Positions 7,336-13,619 of a DNA stretch of 13,619 nucleotides are shown here, piece by piece. Source of the DNA: Halieaceae bacterium (GTDB lineage Bacteria > Pseudomonadota > Gammaproteobacteria > Pseudomonadales > Halieaceae). The translations under genes were made by a program, and so were the position numbers. The notes under the pieces are model-generated. The model saw only the letters and a list, made by a program, of their open reading frames with translations. It ran no database searches and was not told the DNA's origin. Where the stretch lies: NCBI GenBank assembly GCA_009886815.1, contig QXYP01000257.1, forward strand, positions 1 to 13,619, read 5' to 3'. How positions within the stretch are numbered: position 1 is the first letter of the stretch; every line of letters starts with the position of its first letter.

Positions 7336-8254
7336 GGCGAACCTCCAGACTTAGGCGATAAATTTCAGTCACCAACTCGATCAACGTTATTGACGCAGCA
7401 TGAGCTGCCATGGGGACCAGACTGTGACTAGTCATTCCAGGAATAGTGTTGATTTCTAATAACTGCCAATCGCCGGAAGCATCTCGCATAACATCGACGC
7501 GCCCCCAAACCGCAGCATCGACCGCAGCGAAGGCCTTCAATGCCAGTGCCGCCAACTCAGTCTCCTCACTGGAAGACAATCCTGATGGACAGAAAAACCC
7601 CGTGGCCTCGGATACATATTTGGCATCAAAATCATAAAACTCAGACGCCGGCTCAATGCGTATCGCCGGTAATGCGCGATCACCCAATATCGCCACCGTA
7701 TATTCAGTACCCGCCACGAAGCGCTCCGCAATAATCGCGCCTTGGTAAGCGCGTGCCCGCTCCCACGCCGCCTCAAGCTGTTCCGCTGTGCTGGCTTTGC
7801 TCATACCAATAGAGGAGCCTTCGAGAGCCGGCTTCACAAAAAGCGTCCCATACTGCGCGATGAGGTCAGACCAATCGGACTCTGCCGTCAGCACCGTGAA
7901 TTCAGGGGTGGGTAAGCCAATACCCAACCAAAGCTGTTTTGTACGAGCCTTGTCCATGGTGAGTGCAGAACCCAACACACCTGACCCGCTGTAAGGCAAG
8001 CCCATTAAATTGAAAAGGCCTTGTAAGACACCGTCCTCACCCCCGGGGCCATGGAGTAAGTTAAAAACAAAATCGACCCCCGACAGCTGCTCCGCCCACT
8101 GACCTACCGCGGGGTCAATACGAACTACGGAGCTTCCTGCCGCCTCAAGCGCCAACGCCACGTTTTCGCCGCTCTGCAGTGAAATCTCCCGCTCCGCAGC
8201 CGTGCCGCCCATAAGAACAGCGAAGCGAACGTCAGCTAGCAAAGCCGAGGTCAT
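7325..8254 (-). CDS. ddlB: D-alanine--D-alanine ligase (DdlB-type)
   Basis: This cytosolic ATP-grasp ligase joins two D-alanines with ATP to make the dipeptide that MurF adds to the peptidoglycan precursor. The 309 residues include the N-terminal GGTAAEREISL loop (16-26, usual GGxSAEREVSL) with E21. The ATP-grasp segment FVKPALEGSSIG (139-150) carries the conserved serine. FYDFDAKY (206-213) matches the omega-loop region with Y213, R252 lies in GRVDV, and LLEINTIPGMTSHSL (265-279) contains the metal-binding Glu/Asn and the S276 loop. Length equals DdlB of E. coli (306) closely. The ATG at 8254 overlaps the murC stop by 4 bp (ATGA), with GAGGT 7 bases upstream. The YDFD/AKY form and serine context are those of a D-Ala-D-Ala enzyme, not a VanA-type D-Ala-D-Lac ligase. 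The murC-ddl-ftsQ order, with no murB between, is as in E. coli. Confidence 0.98.
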   Translation of the reverse strand: MTSALLADVRFAVLMGGTAAEREISLQSGENVALALEAAGSSVVRIDPAVGQWAEQLSGVDFVFNLLHGPGGEDGVLQGLFNLMGLPYSGSGVLGSALTMDKARTKQLWLGIGLPTPEFTVLTAESDWSDLIAQYGTLFVKPALEGSSIGMSKASTAEQLEAAWERARAYQGAIIAERFVAGTEYTVAILGDRALPAIRIEPASEFYDFDAKYVSEATGFFCPSGLSSSEETELAALALKAFAAVDAAVWGRVDVMRDASGDWQLLEINTIPGMTSHSLVPMAAHAASITLIELVTEIYRLSLEVRHAS

Positions 8255-9687
8255 AGCAACACCTCAAGACAGTCGGCCTCAGCTACCTGCCGAGCAAGCT
8301 GACCAATATTGCCCGCCCCTTGGGTTAACAGCAGATCACCCTGCTCTAAAACATCACACAAAACCGCGGGTACACTTTTAATATCCGGTGCAAATATGGG
8401 ATCAATAGCGCCTCGCTGCCGAATACTGCGAGCTAAGGAGCGAGTGTCGGCGCCCGCAATGTGATCCTCACCTGCGGCATAGACGTCAAGCAGAATCAGT
8501 AAGTCACAGTGGGAGAGCACCGCGACAAAGTCCTCATAAAAATCTCGAGTTCTCGAGAAGCGGTGCGGCTGAAAGACCATCACGATGCGACGATTCGGAA
8601 ATGCTGCTCGGGCCGCGTTGAGCGTAGCGCGCACCTCTGAAGGATGATGACCATAATCATCAATCATTTGCGCAGTACCACCACGCCAAACGACCTCACC
8701 CAGAGGGCTAAATCGACGTCCGACACCCGAAAACTGTGAAAGGCCTTTTTCAATAGCGTCGTCTGGCAAGCCGAGTTCGGTAGCAACTGCGGCAGCTGCC
8801 GCCGCATTCAGAGCATTGTGCTCCCCCGGCATATTGAGGTTAATAGTCAGTGATGGGCGGCTCTGGGGTCGGCAGAGTTCAAAATTTGTTTTCAGGCCAG
8901 TCACTGCAACTGAGGACACACAATAGTCTGCCTCGCTGTGTCGACCGTAGGTCACAACTCTGCGAGTAATCTGCGGCAGCAGCCTCTGCACACCGGGGTC
9001 ATCTAGACATAAAATGGCGAGCCCGTAAAAAGGTAGATTGTGTAGAAAATCAAGAAACGCCTGTTCGTACTTGGCAATATCGCCGGCATAGTGATCCATA
9101 TGATCAGCCTCGACATTGGTTACGACACTGACCATGGGTAGTAGGTGCAGGAACGATGCGTCACTCTCATCAGCCTCAACAATAAGGTACTGGCCCGCAC
9201 CCAAACGTGCATTACTGCCTGCGTTGTTGAGCAATCCGCCAATGACAAAGGTCGGATCCTCGCCCGCCTCGCCAAAAACCGAGGCCAGCAGGCTGGTCGT
9301 GGTAGTTTTCCCGTGGGTCCCTGCTACAGCAATGCCCTGACGGTAGCGCATGAGCTCAGCCAACATTTCAGCGCGAGGCACAATTGGAAGCCGTGCTGCC
9401 CGCGCTGCCACCAACTCGGGGGCAGACTGAGGGACTGCATTTGATGTCACTAAGACATCGGCACCTTGAATATTTTGGGCGTCGTGCCCGATATGTACCT
9501 CTATGCCCATCTTGCGAAGACGCGCCACTACCGAACCGTCCTCGATATCGGAGCCTGATACGCGGTAGCCGAGTTGGGCTAGCACCTCAGCGATACCACT
9601 CATGCCGGAGCCACCAATACCCAACATAAAAATATGCTGGATACCGCCCATCTGCTGAGTCATGGCCTTAGAGGTATCAATAGGCAA
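8251..9687 (-). CDS. murC: UDP-N-acetylmuramate--L-alanine ligase MurC
   Basis: MurC adds L-alanine to UDP-MurNAc using ATP, the first amino-acid step of cytoplasmic peptidoglycan precursor synthesis. The 478 residues show the N-terminal Rossmann loop GIGGSGM (23-29), SGSD (44-47), the P-loop GTHGKTTT (123-130), EADESDASFLHL (171-182), the ADHMD stretch (194-198) and the C-terminal motifs DDYGHHP (343-349) and QPHR (373-376). The start is judged to be TTG at 9687: a near-perfect AGGAGG lies 6 bases before it, while the in-frame ATG at 9663 has only AAGG two bases ahead. Both give a complete enzyme, since the Rossmann loop begins well after. The TTG start overlaps murG by 11 bp and the 3' end overlaps ddl by 4 bp, so translation is likely coupled on both sides. 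Residue numbers use the TTG start. Confidence 0.98.
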   Translation of the reverse strand: MPIDTSKAMTQQMGGIQHIFMLGIGGSGMSGIAEVLAQLGYRVSGSDIEDGSVVARLRKMGIEVHIGHDAQNIQGADVLVTSNAVPQSAPELVAARAARLPIVPRAEMLAELMRYRQGIAVAGTHGKTTTTSLLASVFGEAGEDPTFVIGGLLNNAGSNARLGAGQYLIVEADESDASFLHLLPMVSVVTNVEADHMDHYAGDIAKYEQAFLDFLHNLPFYGLAILCLDDPGVQRLLPQITRRVVTYGRHSEADYCVSSVAVTGLKTNFELCRPQSRPSLTINLNMPGEHNALNAAAAAAVATELGLPDDAIEKGLSQFSGVGRRFSPLGEVVWRGGTAQMIDDYGHHPSEVRATLNAARAAFPNRRIVMVFQPHRFSRTRDFYEDFVAVLSHCDLLILLDVYAAGEDHIAGADTRSLARSIRQRGAIDPIFAPDIKSVPAVLCDVLEQGDLLLTQGAGNIGQLARQVAEADCLEVLL

Positions 9688-10783
9688 GAGCGACCTCCTC
9701 TAGCACGTCGGCAACCTTGAGAGCGGCGTTGGGCATCGCCAGCCCCATGGCCTTATCTTTCATTACCTTGAGACGCTGGGGAGCAGCAATGAAACCCTGC
9801 AATAACTCACTCAGCTGCGGCCCCAAACTGGCATCTTGGGGGAGCAAGCAGCCCGCTCCAGCTTCGCTGAGAATGCGTGCATTTTGGGTCTGATGGTCAT
9901 CGATAGCATGGGGAAGTGGCACTAAAATACTGGCCGTGCCAGTCACCATTAGCTCACTGACCGTCAACGCGCCCGAACGACAGACCACCAGATCAGCCCA
10001 TTGATAAGCAGCGGCCATATCGTCAATAAACGCTAATACCTCAATCGAAGCACCCACCGCGGCGCCGTAGTGTTCTTGAGTGGGTTCCAGATGCTGATCT
10101 CCGCACTGATGGCGAATGTCTAGGCGCCTTGTCTCGTTCTCAGCGAGCCCCGTTAACGCAGCGGGAACCCCTGAATTCAACGGGCCACTACCCAGACTCC
10201 CCCCAACTACTAGCAATCGCAGCGGTCGGTCCTGGGTAAACGCCTCTGGAATTTCGTCGTCTAAATCATAGAGGGCACTGATTTCAGAACGCACTGGATT
10301 ACCCATCAGTCGACGCGTAGCGCCCAGCTCAAAGGCTCCGGGAAGACCCAATAAAACCTGTTTTGCTAGGGGTGCAAGCCATCGGTTGGTCGTGCCGGCA
10401 ACGGCATTTTGCTCGTGAATAACTAAAGGGCGACGCAACAAAAATGCAGCCACACCGGCGGGACCGGAGGCGTAACCGCCAAACCCCAGCACAGCCAGCG
10501 GCTTCAGTTTGAGCAACAAGCCAAGAGATTCAGTAAACGAGGAGAGCAAACGTAATACGGACTTGATTCGGAACAATAAGCCTTTTCCGCGCAGACCCTG
10601 TACGGGCAGCGTATGCAGCGTAAAACCGTGGGCGGGCACAATTCGACTCTCTAGTCCGCGCGCGGTACCCACCCAGTCTACCAGCCAACCCCTATTTTCC
10701 AGCACCTGCGCCACCGCCAATGCCGGAAAGACATGCCCGCCCGTGCCGCCAGCCATGATCAAAATACGGGGCGCACGGTTCAT
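9677..10783 (-). CDS. murG: Lipid I GlcNAc transferase MurG
   Basis: MurG is the membrane-associated GT-B glycosyltransferase on the inner face of the cytoplasmic membrane that transfers GlcNAc from UDP-GlcNAc to lipid I, giving lipid II. The 368 residues contain the first Gly-rich loop GGTGGHVFP (12-20), GFGGYASGP (100-108), HEQNAVAG (123-130), the second Gly-rich loop GGSLGSG (194-200; commonly GGSxGA), the FIDDM helix region (252-256), RSGALTVSE (269-277) and HAIDDHQTQNA (292-302) of the UDP-GlcNAc site. Length is close to E. coli MurG (355). ATG 10783 overlaps the ftsW stop by 4 bp, with GGGGAG about 5 bases upstream. Its substrate comes from MraY, encoded at the right edge, and its neighbour FtsW uses the lipid II it makes. 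Confidence 0.98.
   Translation of the reverse strand: MNRAPRILIMAGGTGGHVFPALAVAQVLENRGWLVDWVGTARGLESRIVPAHGFTLHTLPVQGLRGKGLLFRIKSVLRLLSSFTESLGLLLKLKPLAVLGFGGYASGPAGVAAFLLRRPLVIHEQNAVAGTTNRWLAPLAKQVLLGLPGAFELGATRRLMGNPVRSEISALYDLDDEIPEAFTQDRPLRLLVVGGSLGSGPLNSGVPAALTGLAENETRRLDIRHQCGDQHLEPTQEHYGAAVGASIEVLAFIDDMAAAYQWADLVVCRSGALTVSELMVTGTASILVPLPHAIDDHQTQNARILSEAGAGCLLPQDASLGPQLSELLQGFIAAPQRLKVMKDKAMGLAMPNAALKVADVLEEVALAY
9694..9699 (-). promoter_or_regulatory. AGGAGG ribosome binding site that sets a TTG start for murC
   Basis: AGGAGG (minus strand 9699-9694) lies inside the last codons of murG, 6 bases before TTG 9687 and 30 bases before the next in-frame ATG (9663). The distance favours TTG. 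A strong site paired with a weak start codon is a common way to hold expression at a moderate level; that reading is inference. Confidence 0.65.
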
Positions 10784-11919
10784 ACCCGCTCCCCGTTAAA
10801 GGTTCGCGAACTGCGCTCAATACGCAGTACCACTGCCAGCATGATGCAGCTCATAATCAGGCTTGAGCCGCCATAACTGATAAACGGCAGCGTGAGTCCC
10901 TTTGTTGGCAGCAGCCCAGAACTTACCCCCATGTTCACGAAGGCTTGCCCAGAAAAAATCAGTGCCACGCCGTAACAAATGTAAGCGGGGAACAAATCGC
11001 CATCGCGCTCCGTGCGACGCCCGACCCAAAGAATCCGTCCAATTAGCGCGCCGTAAAGCCCGATGACCAGCAGAGCACCAAAGAATCCCGTTTCCTCCGC
11101 CCATATCGAAAAGACAAAATCAGTATGGGCTTCTGGCAGGTAAAATAATTTTTGAATGCTGTTACCGAGACCAACACCCCACCATTCGCCGCGGCCATAA
11201 GCAATCAAGGATTGAATGAGCTGAAAACCCGAGCCAAATGGATCTTGCCAGGGGTCGGTATAGGCAGTGAGCCGCTGCAATCGGTAGGGTGCGCTCACAA
11301 TCATTACCACCAACGCGCCAATCGCAGTGCCAACGAGCAACAGCACATAGGAGAGCCTAGCGCCGGCCAAAAACAGCATACCGAACACTGTGCCAGTGCA
11401 AATAACGGTGGCACCAAAATCGGGCTCCATCAACAGTAGCAGCCCTGTAACCCCCAAAATCGCAACCGGCTTGGCGAGGCCTTGCCAGTGCTGCTGCACG
11501 GCCTCGGCGTGTCTAACGAGAAAACTGGACATGTAGATCACCAACGCAAATTTGGCGATTTCGGAGGGTTGAACGGTTAACGGGCCAAGGGGTAGCCATC
11601 GCTGGCTGCCATTCACATTGCGCCCTACCCCAGGCACCAGAACCAGCATGAGTAGCGCGAAAGCGAGCAACAACCAAAGCCCCGAGGTTTTTTGCCACAC
11701 ATCCACGGGTACGCGGTAAGCCACGGCCCCCAGGCAAACTGCTAGCGCCAGATAAACCCCATGTCTCATGGTGTGATGCCAAGGGTTATTGAAGTGCCAC
11801 TCGCCGTACCCCACAGAAGCTGACGCTATTGCCACCACGCCAACCAAAACGAGCGCCGCACTGACTCCCGATAGCATCGGGTCTAAATGCACGCGATCTT
11901 GAGCAGACACCCCAATCAC
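10780..11919 (-). CDS. ftsW: Septal peptidoglycan glycosyltransferase FtsW
   Basis: FtsW is the SEDS-family polytopic membrane enzyme that polymerises lipid II into septal glycan together with the transpeptidase FtsI. The 379 residues contain about ten hydrophobic segments. Family marks: NGSQRWLPLGPLTVQPSE (103-120), EPDFGAT (165-171), FGSGFQLIQSLIAYGRG (228-244), and the extracellular LPEAHTDFVF (261-270), whose D267 corresponds to the catalytic Asp of SEDS polymerases. The C-terminal signature GVSSGLLPTKGLTLPFISYGG (331-351) is intact. SEDS homologue RodA is the alternative, but the position between murD and murG fixes FtsW. The start is GTG 11919, overlapping the murD stop (GTGA), with GGAG 8 bases upstream. 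The cytoplasmic N-terminus is short (about 14 residues) compared with the 414-residue E. coli protein. Confidence 0.98.
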   Translation of the reverse strand: MIGVSAQDRVHLDPMLSGVSAALVLVGVVAIASASVGYGEWHFNNPWHHTMRHGVYLALAVCLGAVAYRVPVDVWQKTSGLWLLLAFALLMLVLVPGVGRNVNGSQRWLPLGPLTVQPSEIAKFALVIYMSSFLVRHAEAVQQHWQGLAKPVAILGVTGLLLLMEPDFGATVICTGTVFGMLFLAGARLSYVLLLVGTAIGALVVMIVSAPYRLQRLTAYTDPWQDPFGSGFQLIQSLIAYGRGEWWGVGLGNSIQKLFYLPEAHTDFVFSIWAEETGFFGALLVIGLYGALIGRILWVGRRTERDGDLFPAYICYGVALIFSGQAFVNMGVSSGLLPTKGLTLPFISYGGSSLIMSCIMLAVVLRIERSSRTFNGERV

Positions 11920-13277
11920 GAGGTTTGCTCCACGTTGCCCAATACTGCTTCGCGAAAAGCCTCGCCCCGGGCTTCAAATCCCGAATAGAGATCAAAGCTT
12001 GCGCAGGCTGGAGACAATAAAACCACATCACCCGGCTGCGCTAAGAGCGCTGCTTTGGCGACGGCATCCTCTATGGATTCGACACGCTGTACCGGGGTGT
12101 GGGCCCCCAGCGCCAGCTCGATTTCCCGAGCTGATTCACCCAGCGTTAAAACTCGTCTGCAGTTTTCCCGAACCTCAGGCAACAAGGCAGTAAAATCCTG
12201 CCCCTTCCCCACGCCACCCGCAATGAGCACCACATTTTGCTGACCGCCCAACCCGGCAAGCGCCGCCCGAGTGGCACCTACATTGGTACCTTTACTGTCG
12301 TTGATCCAAGTCACACCTGCGTTATCAAGCACCAACTCACAGCGATGGGGCAATCCCGAAAATTGCTTCAGCCCCTCAACCAACCCCTCCATGGGTAAGT
12401 CAACAGCTGTTCCTAAGGCCAGTGCTGCCAAAACATTATTAAGATTGTGCCCCCCCTTTAGCTTGAGCTCCGAGATCGGCAATAGGGGCGTAAAACCCCG
12501 ACAAATATAGGGTGCGCCATCAAGCTCCCGAATGCCAAACTCTTGAAGGTCGGGTTCGGCTGGCCGCCAAAGTACCTGCTGTGTACCGCCCTCCAGCGAG
12601 GGCAGGGTGAGCGAATCCGCCCTGTTAGCCACCACGGCGCTAGCACCCTGGAAAATCTTATGTTTGGCGTTATGGTACCGAGGCAAGCTTCCATGTCGGT
12701 CAAGATGATCGGCTGATAAATTGAGGACTGTTGCTACCGCTAAATTTAGCGACTTTGCACGCTCCAACTGAAAGCTCGAAAGCTCCAACACATAGAAATC
12801 GGCCGCTTGCTCCAGTAAATCGAGAGCGGGAGTGCCAAAATTTCCACCAACAGCCACGTGACGTCCACAGGCGCTGATCATGGATGCTAGCAGTGCGGTA
12901 ACCGTGGACTTACCGTTAGACCCTGTAATGCCAATAACCGGCGCTGAGCTGGCCGCTACAAATAGATCGATATCACCGATAACGCGAACGTCATTATCGA
13001 TGGCGTATTGCACCAAGGGGTGTTCCAGTGCGACACCGGGCGAGACAACCAGTTCGGTAATGCCATCTAATACCGAACGATCAATATCACCAAAATGCAG
13101 CGGCGTTTCTGCCCCTACTGCCTGTCTAGCCAAGAGTGAATCAGACATTTCAGGCCGAGTATCCAAGGCCATAAAGGGGCAGCCCTGACGGCGCCACCAA
13201 CGCGCCACAGACTGTCCGGTGGCACCTAGGCCCATCACCGCTCGACGCTCTTCCGAGGCAATAAGACGCGCTGTCAT
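11916..13277 (-). CDS. murD: UDP-N-acetylmuramoyl-L-alanine--D-glutamate ligase MurD
   Basis: MurD adds D-glutamate to UDP-MurNAc-L-Ala with ATP in the cytosol, directly after the MurC step. The 453 residues show the N-terminal UDP-binding loop MGLGATGQS (15-23), the P-loop GITGSNGKST (116-125), ELSSFQLE (165-172), the NLSADHLDRH stretch (186-195), and YHNAKHKIF (201-209), where K205 matches the carbamylated lysine of E. coli MurD. Further on are GGHNLNN (275-281), INDSKGTN (325-332) and the C-terminal LSPACASFD (421-429), which contacts D-Glu. Length is near the 438 residues of E. coli MurD. ATG 13277 follows the mraY stop by 10 bases, with GAGG 8 bases upstream. The 3' end overlaps ftsW by 4 bp. 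Confidence 0.98.
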   Translation of the reverse strand: MTARLIASEERRAVMGLGATGQSVARWWRRQGCPFMALDTRPEMSDSLLARQAVGAETPLHFGDIDRSVLDGITELVVSPGVALEHPLVQYAIDNDVRVIGDIDLFVAASSAPVIGITGSNGKSTVTALLASMISACGRHVAVGGNFGTPALDLLEQAADFYVLELSSFQLERAKSLNLAVATVLNLSADHLDRHGSLPRYHNAKHKIFQGASAVVANRADSLTLPSLEGGTQQVLWRPAEPDLQEFGIRELDGAPYICRGFTPLLPISELKLKGGHNLNNVLAALALGTAVDLPMEGLVEGLKQFSGLPHRCELVLDNAGVTWINDSKGTNVGATRAALAGLGGQQNVVLIAGGVGKGQDFTALLPEVRENCRRVLTLGESAREIELALGAHTPVQRVESIEDAVAKAALLAQPGDVVLLSPACASFDLYSGFEARGEAFREAVLGNVEQTS

Positions 13278-13287
13278 TCGCAGGCCC

Positions 13288-13619
13288 TCATCGCAGTTTA
13301 AGGGTCGCTAGACCGAACAAGACGAGCATCACGGTAATAATCCAGAACCGGACGATGACGCGGGGCTCGGGCCACCCCTTTAGCTCAAAGTGATGGTGAA
13401 TAGGGGCCATGCGAAATACTCGCTTGCCCCTGAGCTTAAAGGATGACACCTGAATAATGACCGAGACGGTTTCTATGACGAAAATGCCGCCCATAATGAA
13501 CAGTACTATTTCATGTCGAGTAATGACGGCGACAACACCCAAGGCTGCGCCCAGGGCCAACGCACCCACGTCCCCCATGAAAACCATGGCGGGATAGGGG
13601 TTGAACCATAAAAATCCTA
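13288..13619 (-). CDS. mraY: Phospho-MurNAc-pentapeptide transferase MraY, 3' end only
   Basis: MraY is the polytopic inner-membrane enzyme that moves phospho-MurNAc-pentapeptide onto undecaprenyl phosphate, forming lipid I. Only the last 109 complete codons lie in the window; the frame is open to the right edge and the first visible residues are [10 protein letters not shown]. Seen are VFMGDVG with the Mg-binding Asp, the membrane segments that follow it, [19 protein letters not shown] with the conserved HHH cluster, [13 protein letters not shown] and the C-terminal LATLKLR. These match the C-terminus of the 360-residue E. coli protein with no gap. The ATG at 13587 is an internal methionine, not the start. 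The stop (TGA) is 10 bases before murD, in line with the standard mraY-murD order. Confidence 0.98.
   Translation of the reverse strand, partial: GFLWFNPYPAMVFMGDVGALALGAALGVVAVITRHEIVLFIMGGIFVIETVSVIIQVSSFKLRGKRVFRMAPIHHHFELKGWPEPRVIVRFWIITVMLVLFGLATLKLR

Overview
The window is a stretch of the division and cell-wall (dcw) cluster of a Gram-negative bacterium, with every gene on the minus strand. In transcription order (right to left) it reads: mraY (3' end only), murD, ftsW, murG, murC, ddl, ftsQ, ftsA, ftsZ, lpxC, a LytM/M23-type metallopeptidase gene, and secA (5' two thirds). The order mraY-murD-ftsW-murG-murC-ddl-ftsQ-ftsA-ftsZ-lpxC-secA is the gammaproteobacterial (E. coli/Pseudomonas) one. 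FtsZ starts MFELVDN and ends with the DIPAFLRRQAD peptide, and LpxC has the same 305-residue length as the E. coli enzyme. A gammaproteobacterium is therefore well supported. Base composition is moderately GC-rich, and a marine Cellvibrionales/Halieaceae-like source is only a guess.

From 13619 down to about 6529 the genes are packed with almost no gaps. ATGA or GTGA 4-bp overlaps join murD/ftsW, ftsW/murG, murC/ddl and ftsQ/ftsA; 11-bp overlaps join murG/murC and ddl/ftsQ; mraY and murD are 10 bp apart. This implies one polycistronic message with translational coupling. The products make lipid I (MraY), UDP-MurNAc-L-Ala-D-Glu (MurC, MurD), D-Ala-D-Ala (Ddl) and lipid II (MurG), polymerise septal glycan (FtsW), and build the divisome (FtsQ, FtsA, FtsZ).

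From 5296 to 1984 the spacing opens up: 72 bp before ftsZ, 42 bp before lpxC, 102 bp before the peptidase gene and 76 bp before secA. Inverted repeats able to form RNA hairpins lie at the ftsA stop, just ahead of the ftsZ ribosome binding site, and across the ftsZ stop. A weak hairpin followed by six U sits at the lpxC stop. These are the only non-coding structures that stand out. The envelope theme continues with LpxC (lipid A), a membrane-anchored LytM-type peptidase and SecA (protein export).

No tRNA, rRNA, insertion sequence, CRISPR array, phage gene or attachment site is visible. There is no gene-free stretch longer than 102 bp. The long open frames on the plus strand are antisense shadows of these conserved genes. 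I found no previously undescribed system; this is core genome, and the points of interest are intergenic RNA structure, start-codon choice and local gene content.
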